A stretch of 6,057 nt of DNA, from positions 1 to 6,057 of the forward strand of contig SFRS01000057.1 in assembly GCA_004562175.1 (NCBI GenBank), read 5' to 3'. Made by a program: the position numbers and the translations under genes. The notes beneath the pieces were generated by a model. That model was not told where the DNA came from. It ran no database searches and saw only the letters and a list, made by a program, of their open reading frames with translations. Below are positions 1-5,671 of this stretch, piece by piece (the first letter of the stretch is position 1; every line of letters begins with the position of its first letter). This DNA is from a bacterium (GTDB lineage Bacteria; Bacillota; Negativicutes; Acidaminococcales; Acidaminococcaceae).

Positions 1-79
1 TATGTAGCGCCGTATACGCGACCCGTACGTACGGTGCAATGAGAGGCGGTTGGAACTAACGTTCCGCCGTCTACTCTAT
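1..79 (+). mobile_element. Group II intron 3' end (domains V and VI), partial
   Basis: Seen in sequence: a domain V hairpin at 7-37, with basal strands 7-14 (GCGCCGTA) and 30-37 (TACGGTGC) forming 8 pairs, including the expected G-U wobble (9/35). A two-base bulge (CG, 28-29) precedes a short distal stem (15-18 with 24-27). The triad position reads CGC (8-10), a known variant of AGC. After a 3-nt linker comes domain VI (41-76): 41-43 pair with 74-76, A73 is bulged, 44-50 pair with 66-72, and 52-56 pair with 61-65 around a TAAC loop. A lone bulged A on the 3' side is the branch-point signature of group II introns. With branching 7 nt from the end, the 3' splice site falls near 79 (CTAT). Established: introns of this kind self-splice and retrotranspose with an intron-encoded reverse transcriptase; that gene and domains I-IV would lie left of the window. 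Domain V is 31 nt against the usual 34, so slight degeneration is possible. The intron class cannot be fixed from this piece. Confidence 0.88.
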
Positions 80-127
80 TTTTCTGTAAATTCCAGGCAA
101 AATTTATCCGTATGTTTAAAATATTGT

Positions 128-156
128 TTTGCATTCTGTGACATCTATGGTACAAT
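128..156 (+). promoter_or_regulatory. Probable sigma-A-type promoter of the CNNM/CorC gene
   Basis: A -10 hexamer TACAAT (151-156) lies 17 bp from a 4/6 -35 match TTTGCA (128-133). Transcription would begin near 163 and leave a 5' UTR of about 65 nt before the TTG start at 227. A second AT-rich hexamer, TATAAT (165-170), lacks a properly spaced -35. The promoter lies outside the intron, so the gene need not depend on transcription through it. Inferred from consensus matching only. Confidence 0.55.
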
Positions 157-179
157 ATAGGCTGTATAATTATTTTCAT

Positions 180-229
180 GGAGGTGAACCTGCCAGCTTC
201 GGCTAAGGACGGAGCTGCAGATTTGTTTG
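180..229 (+). promoter_or_regulatory. Split ribosome binding site: strong SD, intervening hairpin, TTG start
   Basis: GGAGGTGA (180-187) is an 8-base match to the anti-SD but is 39 nt from the TTG start (227-229). Between them, 190-200 and 211-220 can form a 10-pair hairpin: CTG, bulged C193, CAGCTTC against GGAGCTG, CAG, with one G-U pair and a 10-nt loop. If folded, the unpaired spacing between SD and TTG drops to 8 nt (188-189 plus 221-226), which is normal. The alternative is a weaker SD (AAGGA at 205-209 or GGAG at 211-214, 12 nt before TTG), which would need the hairpin open. No usable start lies at the normal distance from the strong SD in the gene's frame, and an in-frame TGA at 185-187 limits the gene's 5' extent. 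Confidence 0.6.
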
Positions 230-1579
230 GACTATCTTATAATACTGTTCAATGTCATAGTTGTTTTATTTTTAGTAGCCTTGAATGGCTTTTTCGTAGC
301 CTCGGAGTTTTCCATTGTCAAGGTGCGTCCTTCCCGGCTTGATGCATTGCTGAAGGAGGGCAATCGCCGGGCAGTTTATGCCAAAAAGGTTACGGAGCAT
401 TTGGATGCTTTTTTGTCCGTAACCCAGCTAGGTATTACCATTGCTTCCTTGGGCTTGGGCTGGATTGGTGAGCCTACGGTGGCCAAGATTTTGCATCCGG
501 TGTTCGCGCTCATTAATTTGCCGGCTAATTTGGAGCACACCATCGCCTTTGTTTTGGGCTTTAGTGTAATTACCGCTTTGCACATTGTTTTGGGCGAGCT
601 GGTGCCCAAGTCCCTGTCCATCCAAAAGACCGAGCAAATTGTGCTCTTTGTGGCTTGGCCCTTGCTCATGTTCGACAAGCTCATGTATCCGGCGGTATGG
701 TTCTTGAATCATGTAGCCAATTGGATTTTGCGTCGCATGGGTGTGGAGGCTGCCAGCGAAGCCGAGGAGGCTCACAACGAGGACGAAATTCGCATCCTCA
801 TGGAAGAAAGCCACAAGCATGGTTATATTGACAAGACTGAGCTGACCTATTTGGATAATGTGTTCGACTTCTCCGACAGGCGCGCCAGCGACATCATGGT
901 GCCGCGCACGGATATGATTTGCCTCTATTTGGAGGACCCCATTGAGGAGAATATCAAAACTGCCTTGGATGAGCGCATGACCCGTTATCCGATTTGCCAG
1001 GAGGACAAGGACCATATTATTGGTTTTTTGCATATTAAGGATTTGCTGCGTGATTTGAATGCAGGGCAAAAGCCGGATTTGCGTAGCTTGGCAAGGGATG
1101 TGCTGCTTGTGCCTGAATCCTTGCCCATCAGTAAGCTTCTGAAAATGCTGCAGAAGCATCGCAGCCAGCTGGCCGTGCTTATTGATGAGTATGGTGGTAC
1201 TGCCGGCATGGTTACAGTTGAGGATATTTTGGAAGAAATTGTGGGCGAAATTCAGGATGAGTTCGATGAGGAGCGCCCTGAGGTTGAAGATAAGGGCAAT
1301 AAGACCTATTCCGTGGACGGCAAAATGCTGCTGGACGACGTGAATGATGTCTTCGAGTTGGAGCTAGACACGGAAAACTGCGATACCATTGGTGGTTGGA
1401 TTTATGCCCAAATCGACTATCCGCCCAAGGTAGGACAGAAGGTGAAGACCCCGGAGGCCGAGTTCACCATCGAAGAAATTGCCAAAATGCGTATTACCCG
1501 CGTGAAGATTCAGCTGATTCACGAGCCAGAAAATATTCATGAGGAAATAAAAGAAGATTATATGGATACCTTAGAGTAA
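227..1579 (+). CDS. CNNM/CBS-pair/CorC-HlyC family membrane protein (probable divalent-cation transporter)
   Basis: A 450-aa member of the 'hemolysin C/CorC' family (UPF0053; relatives include Salmonella CorC and Bacillus YhdP/MpfA). Such proteins sit in the cytoplasmic membrane and are tied to Mg2+/Co2+ export or resistance; the old name hemolysin is misleading. Domains seen: an N-terminal DUF21/CNNM region at about 5-185 with hydrophobic segments near 4-25, 62-80, 105-125 and 137-160. It carries the conserved runs LNGFFVASEFS (19-28), LGWIGEP (77-83) and LGELVPKSLSI (122-132). A CBS pair follows at about 215-335, with the typical MVPRTDM (224-230), YPICQED, IGFLHIKDLL and VLIDEYGGTAGMVTVEDILEEIVGEI blocks, normally an adenine-nucleotide/Mg2+ sensor. 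A CorC/HlyC C-terminal domain lies at about 355-430. Length and order are normal for the family and there are no disruptions. The TTG start is preferred because the membrane segment begins right after it and an in-frame stop lies at 185-187; its ribosome site is unusual (see 180-229). The gene is monocistronic with its own promoter and terminator. The ion transported cannot be read from sequence. Confidence 0.93.
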   Translation: MDYLIILFNVIVVLFLVALNGFFVASEFSIVKVRPSRLDALLKEGNRRAVYAKKVTEHLDAFLSVTQLGITIASLGLGWIGEPTVAKILHPVFALINLPANLEHTIAFVLGFSVITALHIVLGELVPKSLSIQKTEQIVLFVAWPLLMFDKLMYPAVWFLNHVANWILRRMGVEAASEAEEAHNEDEIRILMEESHKHGYIDKTELTYLDNVFDFSDRRASDIMVPRTDMICLYLEDPIEENIKTALDERMTRYPICQEDKDHIIGFLHIKDLLRDLNAGQKPDLRSLARDVLLVPESLPISKLLKMLQKHRSQLAVLIDEYGGTAGMVTVEDILEEIVGEIQDEFDEERPEVEDKGNKTYSVDGKMLLDDVNDVFELELDTENCDTIGGWIYAQIDYPPKVGQKVKTPEAEFTIEEIAKMRITRVKIQLIHEPENIHEEIKEDYMDTLE

Positions 1580-1581
1580 AC

Positions 1582-1615
1582 AAAGACCTGCTCCCGAAAG
1601 GGAACAGGTCTTTTT
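1582..1615. terminator. Bidirectional intrinsic terminator between convergent genes
   Basis: AAAGACCTG (1582-1590) pairs with CAGGTCTTT (1605-1613). One C/A mismatch follows, then TCCC (1592-1595) with GGGA (1600-1603) around a GAAA tetraloop. On the + strand the stem runs into TTTTT (1611-1615). On the - strand it is followed by TTTG/TTTA-rich sequence. It starts 3 nt after the CorC-family stop and 14 nt beyond the stop of the minus-strand carboxyltransferase gene, so it probably ends both transcripts; the + direction has the better T-run. Confidence 0.9.
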
Positions 1616-1628
1616 GATAGAGCGCTAT

Positions 1629-2999
1629 TTACATGTCATGGAAGTTCATGCCGATGTTGCTGTGACGCAGGAAGTTCAGGGTTACCTCAGGGAAGGAAGC
1701 ATAGCTCAATACATCCTCGATGGGAGCATTGGGGAAGCCTTCCTCAGCAAGCTTGTCCTTGAGCTTCTTGAGCTGGGGAGCGATGTCATCAGCAGGACGA
1801 TGGTCGATTTGAGGCGCATTGCCAATGGCCAGCTTGCGTACTTCAGGGTCAATCGGTCCCGGAGTGCGGCCATACTTGCCCAAAATCAAATCCTTTACTT
1901 CGCGAGGAATCATCTTGTAACGACCTAAGGCCACATTCAGCACAGCCATGGAGCCAACGATTTGGCTAGTGGGGGTTACCAGCGGCGGATAGCCTAACTC
2001 AGCACGCACGCGAGGCATTTCCTCTAAAAGCTGCGGGTATTTATCGGCAACACCCATTTCCTTCATTTGGTTGAGCAGATTGGAGAGCATACCGCCGGGA
2101 ATCTGGAAGGTCAAAACCTTGGGGTCAATGGGAATGTTGGGGTTCAAATTGAAGTCATCAGTGAGACTCTTGCGCACAGTCTTAAAGTAGTCAGCCAAAT
2201 CATTCAGGACAGGCAGCTGGATACCCGTGTCATAGGGAGTTCCCTGCAGGGTTGCTACCATGGATTCAGTACAGGGCTGGCTGGTGGAGGTAGCGAAGGG
2301 AGACAGAGCTGTATCAATGATGTCTGCACCTGCTTCGACCGCCTTCAGTAGGGTCATGTCGCCCATACCGCTGGTGAAGTGGGTGTGCAAATCAACGGGC
2401 AGACCAACCTCAGTTTTCAGGCTACGGACTAAGCTTTCAGCTGCGTAGGGACGCAAAAGACCGGCCATGTCCTTGATGCAGATGGAGTCTGCACCCATTT
2501 GGGCCAATTCCTTACCCAATTCAACAAAGTTACTATCCTTATGGTAGGGGCTGATGGTATAAACGATACAGCCTTGAACGTGAGCACCAGCTTCCTTGGC
2601 AGCGCGCATAGCGCATTCCAGGTTGCGAGTATCGTTCAATGCATCAAAAATACGGATGATGGAAACACCGTTAGCAACGGAGCGTTTAACAAATTCACGC
2701 ACTACATCGTCAGCATAATGATTATAGCCTAAAATATTTTGGCCACGTAACAGCATTTGAATAGGTGTTTTAGGGAGATGCTTTTTCAGAGTACGCAAAC
2801 GTTGCCAAGGGTCTTCGTTTAAGAAGCGCAGGCAAGCGTCAAAGGTAGCGCCACCCCAAGCTTCTACTGCATAATAACCAACGTTGTCAATTTTTTCCAG
2901 TACAGGCAGCATATCCTTGATGCGCATTCTTGTGGCAGCCAAAGATTGGTGACCATCACGAAGTACAGTTTCCATTATTTTTACGGGCTTTTTATCCAT
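1629..2999 (-). CDS. oadA: Biotin-dependent carboxyltransferase subunit (oxaloacetate decarboxylase alpha / pyruvate carboxylase B type), no biotin domain
   Basis: This 456-aa protein is the carboxyltransferase that moves CO2 between oxaloacetate/pyruvate and a biotin carrier. Seen: a DRE-TIM-like barrel at about 5-270 with LRDGHQS (13-19; metal-ligand Asp15), QMLLRGQN (81-88), RIFDALND (116-123), CIKDMAG (174-180; Lys176 is the lysine carbamylated in this family) and DLHTHF (203-208; metal ligands His205 and His207), plus TSQP (239-242). The conserved carboxylase C-terminal domain spans about 290-450, with QIPGGMLSNL, PRVRAELGYPPLVTPTSQIVG and GKYGRTPGP. Full-length OadA is about 590 aa and ends in a biotinyl domain; here the protein ends after the carboxylase domain with no biotin-lysine MKM motif, so a separate biotin carrier must be supplied in trans. 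Start: ATG at 2999-2997 with SD AAGGAGG (3006-3012) at 6-nt spacing. It appears monocistronic. In Negativicutes the likely role is Na+-pumping oxaloacetate decarboxylase or a transcarboxylase in the succinate-propionate route. Pyruvate carboxylase subunit B or a methylmalonyl-CoA carboxyltransferase 5S-like role cannot be excluded, so the symbol is tentative. Confidence 0.9.
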   Translation of the reverse strand: MDKKPVKIMETVLRDGHQSLAATRMRIKDMLPVLEKIDNVGYYAVEAWGGATFDACLRFLNEDPWQRLRTLKKHLPKTPIQMLLRGQNILGYNHYADDVVREFVKRSVANGVSIIRIFDALNDTRNLECAMRAAKEAGAHVQGCIVYTISPYHKDSNFVELGKELAQMGADSICIKDMAGLLRPYAAESLVRSLKTEVGLPVDLHTHFTSGMGDMTLLKAVEAGADIIDTALSPFATSTSQPCTESMVATLQGTPYDTGIQLPVLNDLADYFKTVRKSLTDDFNLNPNIPIDPKVLTFQIPGGMLSNLLNQMKEMGVADKYPQLLEEMPRVRAELGYPPLVTPTSQIVGSMAVLNVALGRYKMIPREVKDLILGKYGRTPGPIDPEVRKLAIGNAPQIDHRPADDIAPQLKKLKDKLAEEGFPNAPIEDVLSYASFPEVTLNFLRHSNIGMNFHDM

Positions 3000-3048
3000 G
3001 GTTGTCCTCCTTTATGTGTATTACAGTAGTTTAAATTTTGCTATTCCT

Positions 3049-3078
3049 ATTATACCACATTTTTCTGCATACTGTATA
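3049..3078 (-). promoter_or_regulatory. Probable extended -10 promoter of the carboxyltransferase gene
   Basis: On the minus strand, TATAAT (3054-3049) is preceded by TGG, giving the extended -10 form TG-N-TATAAT. A 4/6 -35 match TATACA (3078-3073) lies 18 bp upstream. Transcription would start near 3043, about 43 nt before the ATG. It sits just past the PBP terminator, which supports independent transcription. Confidence 0.65.
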
Positions 3079-3101
3079 CAATAAGAACGAGAAAAACAAT
3101 A

Positions 3102-3133
3102 GAAAAAACCGCAGTCCTTTTAAGAACTGCGGT
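3102..3133 (-). terminator. Intrinsic terminator of the penicillin-binding protein gene
   Basis: On the minus strand, ACCGCAGT (3133-3126) pairs with ACTGCGGT (3115-3108) in an 8-bp GC-rich stem, with a few further pairs beyond a mismatch. Six T residues follow (3108-3103). The hairpin begins about 10 nt after the PBP stop codon. It separates this transcript from the downstream carboxyltransferase gene. Confidence 0.9.
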
Positions 3134-3142
3134 GAATAGCCA

Positions 3143-5194
3143 TTAATTCTTTGTCGGTTGTGTGCTAACTGTGGGCTTGCCCATGATTTCACTAATGCGA
3201 GCTTTCATGCTCTTCTTTTGACTACTGGGCTTGTTGCTAACGCTAGGAGCCTTATTAGAAGGTGTTTTTTCCGTAGCTTTGGCATCCTTGGTGCCCTCAG
3301 CTTTTGCATCCTTGGCATCTTTGTCCTTATCCTTGTCTTCCTCATCCTGTTTAATTTCAGGCTCAGCAGGAACCGTTACACCAGGATTACTGAAGCCAGT
3401 GCGGGGAGTAGAGGCCAGAGCATTCACCATGAACTCATGCCAAATGGACAGGGGAGCGCCGCTGCCGTACATGCGCTGCATGGGTTTGTTATTGTCGTCA
3501 CCAACCCAAACGGCAGTACTCAAATCAGGTGTATAGCCCACAAACCAAGCGTCGATATAAGTATCAGTGGTACCGGTTTTGCCGGCTGCGGGGCGACCGA
3601 TGCCCATGCCACCAGCAGTGCCGCTTACTAAAACGTCCTCCAGCATGTTGGTGGTCATATAAGCAGAGGCTGCATCAATAACACGTTTGGTTTGGGATTT
3701 TGCTTGATAGAGAACCTTACCTTCACGATCCACGATTTTCAGGAGAGCAATGGGCTTGCTGTAAAGACCATTGGTGGCAAGTACGCCGTAAGCGCTAGCC
3801 ATCTCCAAGGGGTTTACACCTTTGCTCAAACCACCGAGGGCCATAGCCAGGTTCACGTCACTATAAGCACCGGAATCAACAAGGGTGGAAATACCCATTT
3901 TTTCGGCATTAGCCACGATCTTATCAACACCGACTTCGCGAGCCAGCTTAATGGTGGGTACGTTGAAGGAACGCTTCAAAGCGGTACGCAGGCTGACCTT
4001 ACCGTGCCATTGCATATCGGAGTTTTGGGGCTTCCAACCCTTAGCGAACTCTTCCTCTTTATCCTCGATAATGCTAGCAGGAGTAAAGCCGTTTTGCATA
4101 GCGGTGAGGTACACAAAAGGCTTGAAGGCAGAGCCGGGTTGGCGCACTGCCAAGGTAGCACGATTGAACTTGTCTTGGCCACGCCCGCCAATCATGGCTT
4201 TCACATAACCGGTCTTCGGGTCAACAGCCGCTAAAGCCATTTGGGGCTGGGTCAGCTTTTTGCCGTCGGTATAATAGGAAGGCAAGTGACGCATGGCATT
4301 TTCGGCTGCTTTTTGCATATCCATGTCCAAGGTGGTATAGATTTTTAAACCTCCCTTGTAAAGAGCATCCGCACCAACTTCTTCGATAACCTTTTGGCTA
4401 ATCATATCAAAGAAATAGCCGCGAGGATCATTTTTAGCTTTGTGGGAGGTGCTATAAACCATTTTCTTGGCCTTGGCTTGGGCTGCTTGGTCAGCAGTTA
4501 TGAAGCCATATTTGACCATTTGGTCAATAACAAGCTCCTGACGTTTCTTGCTTTCCTGAGGATTCTCAAAGGGGTTATAATAGTTGGGGCTTTTAGGAAT
4601 AGCGGCTAGGGTTGCAGCTTCGGCAATGTCCAGATTTTGGACATGCTTGTCAAAATAGTACATGGAGGCGCTTTCGATACCATAGGCGCCTTGACCGAAA
4701 TAGATGCGATTCAAGTACATGGACAGGATTTCATCCTTAGTATACTTGTGCTCTAATTCCTTGGCGATGAATGCTTCCCTAATTTTTCTCGTAAGAGAAC
4801 GCTCTTGGGTCAAGAAAGCATTTTTGGCAAGTTGCTGCGTGATGGTGCTGCCGCCCTGGACCTCGCGACCGCTCAAGGTGGAAACCAAGGCGCGGGCAGT
4901 GCCACGATAATCAATACCACTGTGCTCATAAAAACGGTTGTCTTCAATAGCGATGAAGGCCTTTTGCACATGCTTGGGGATTTTGTCGATATTGACGGGA
5001 ATGCGACGCTCCTCAGACAGAGTGGTATAAATGACGTTTCCATTGATGTCATAGAATTGGGAAGCGGCATCAGGTATTAAGGTTTCGTCCATATTGGGAG
5101 GGGCAAACAGGCTGGAGAAGCCATACAGCACGGAAGCTCCCATAATCATCAGGCAAATAACACAGATGACTAAAAATTTAAGTGCCTTTAACAT
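3143..5194 (-). CDS. Class A penicillin-binding protein (PBP1A family, bifunctional glycosyltransferase/transpeptidase)
   Basis: A 683-aa enzyme that polymerises lipid II into glycan strands and cross-links the peptides, anchored in the cytoplasmic membrane and acting outside it. Seen: a single N-terminal membrane anchor at about 4-30. The GT51 glycosyltransferase domain spans about 50-225 with motif 1 EDNRFYEH (catalytic Glu84), motif 2 GGSTITQQLAKN (114-125), motif 3 RKIREAFIAKELE (Glu140), motif 4 YLNRIYFGQGAYG (160-172) and motif 5 LAAIPKSP. The transpeptidase domain spans about 315-595 with the acyl-serine motif SAFK (Ser355, Lys358), SFN (409-411) and KTG (539-541). All catalytic motifs are intact. 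The linker between domains is short, so the OB-like insert of E. coli PBP1A (about 850 aa) appears absent. The C-terminal tail from about 612 is charged and low complexity (KDKDKDAKDAK), then basic and Ser/Lys/Pro-rich. Start: ATG at 5194-5192 with a modest SD (GAAGAGG, 5207-5201) at 6-nt spacing. The gene is monocistronic and diverges from the rRNA operon. mrcA/ponA-type naming is possible but not resolved. Confidence 0.95.
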   Translation of the reverse strand: MLKALKFLVICVICLMIMGASVLYGFSSLFAPPNMDETLIPDAASQFYDINGNVIYTTLSEERRIPVNIDKIPKHVQKAFIAIEDNRFYEHSGIDYRGTARALVSTLSGREVQGGSTITQQLAKNAFLTQERSLTRKIREAFIAKELEHKYTKDEILSMYLNRIYFGQGAYGIESASMYYFDKHVQNLDIAEAATLAAIPKSPNYYNPFENPQESKKRQELVIDQMVKYGFITADQAAQAKAKKMVYSTSHKAKNDPRGYFFDMISQKVIEEVGADALYKGGLKIYTTLDMDMQKAAENAMRHLPSYYTDGKKLTQPQMALAAVDPKTGYVKAMIGGRGQDKFNRATLAVRQPGSAFKPFVYLTAMQNGFTPASIIEDKEEEFAKGWKPQNSDMQWHGKVSLRTALKRSFNVPTIKLAREVGVDKIVANAEKMGISTLVDSGAYSDVNLAMALGGLSKGVNPLEMASAYGVLATNGLYSKPIALLKIVDREGKVLYQAKSQTKRVIDAASAYMTTNMLEDVLVSGTAGGMGIGRPAAGKTGTTDTYIDAWFVGYTPDLSTAVWVGDDNNKPMQRMYGSGAPLSIWHEFMVNALASTPRTGFSNPGVTVPAEPEIKQDEEDKDKDKDAKDAKAEGTKDAKATEKTPSNKAPSVSNKPSSQKKSMKARISEIMGKPTVSTQPTKN

Positions 5195-5254
5195 TTTCTA
5201 CCTCTTCGTTTGTTATATTGGCTGTGACTATCTTATATAATAGACAGCACTACT

Positions 5255-5283
5255 ATTATAACATCATTGGCAGGTTTTGTCAT
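5255..5283 (-). promoter_or_regulatory. Strong sigma-A-type promoter of the PBP gene
   Basis: On the minus strand, ATGACA (5283-5278, 5/6 match to TTGACA) lies 17 bp from a perfect TATAAT (5260-5255). The start point would be near 5248, giving a 5' UTR of about 54 nt before the ATG at 5194. Confidence 0.75.
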
Positions 5284-5341
5284 ATTATTTGGAGGCGATT
5301 TGTGTGAAAAGAGGAGAGAAGTAGAAGCTGAAAAGAGCGGT

Positions 5342-5413
5342 ACGAAAAAGCGCTAAAAAAACGCAAAAAACTTGTAAAAAGGTGTTGACACGTAAAGTGC
5401 GTTGTGGTATTAT
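5342..5413 (+). promoter_or_regulatory. rRNA operon promoter with phased upstream A-tracts
   Basis: A perfect -35 TTGACA (5385-5390), a 17-bp spacer and -10 TATTAT (5408-5413), preceded by TGG as an extended -10. Transcription should begin near 5420. Immediately upstream are four A-tracts (5345-5349, 5355-5361, 5365-5370, 5376-5380) centred about 10-11 bp apart. Such spacing makes bent, UP-element-like DNA typical of strong stable-RNA promoters. This is the best promoter in the window and points at the 16S gene. Confidence 0.88.
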
Positions 5414-5419
5414 ATACAA

Positions 5420-5671
5420 GTCGACGCGATACGGCACTGAAGTGCCAAGGTCGCTAGACGAAATCGACGAAGAGAAATTGCTCAGATTCGAGCAAACTCA
5501 AGATTTGCGAACGAGATAATACTTTAGTATATCGAGTGAACAAATCGCAGAGTTTGTGAAGAAGATGACAATTTATCGATGTCGAACATGAACCTTGAAA
5601 ACTGAACAATTAACCTATTAAAAAGCGAATGTGCGGGTCGAGCGCTTTCAAAGCGCGAGACCAAGTCAAAT
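5420..5671 (+). other. Structured 5' leader of the rRNA transcript
   Basis: About 250 nt of non-coding sequence between the rRNA promoter and the 16S gene; I see no gene in it. It holds a series of hairpins. GGCAC/GTGCC with loop TGAA lies at 5433-5446, closed further out by GCGA (5426-5429) and TCGC (5451-5454). TTGCTC (5478-5483) pairs with GAGCAA (5490-5495). A bulged AT-rich hairpin centres near 5521. GGTC-GA-GCGCTTT (5636-5648) pairs with AAAGCGC-GA-GACC (5650-5662) and has tandem G-A mismatches. CCTTGAAAACTGAACA (5593-5608) matches the boxA-like element common in Firmicute rRNA leaders and spacers, which recruits Nus-factor antitermination. A long processing stem with sequence beyond the 16S 3' end is expected but outside the window. 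Confidence 0.75.
5593..5608 (+). promoter_or_regulatory. boxA-like rRNA antitermination element
   Basis: CCTTGAAAACTGAACA resembles the 3' part of the Firmicute boxA (TCTTTGAAAACT). Position about 65 nt before the predicted 16S 5' end fits a leader antitermination signal. Called by resemblance only. Confidence 0.6.

Noticed and set aside
80..226. Possible metal riboswitch (for example M-box or yybP-ykoY) before the CorC-family gene.
   Set aside because: The UTR from the predicted start point is only about 65 nt and I see none of the conserved core motifs; the sole structure is the 190-220 hairpin.
178..342. A 54-codon ORF starting at ATG 178, overlapping the CorC-family start in another frame.
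   Set aside because: Its ATG has no SD upstream (the strong SD lies inside it), and its product shows no recognisable features. The overlapping frame is a clear conserved family member.
428..1159. A 243-aa minus-strand ORF inside the CorC-family gene.
   Set aside because: It is antisense to a well-conserved coding frame, with no ribosome site or recognisable domain; a codon-bias shadow.
3158..4234. Two plus-strand ORFs of 157 and 180 aa antisense to the PBP gene.
   Set aside because: They lie opposite intact PBP motifs and show no recognisable domain; shadows of the real frame.
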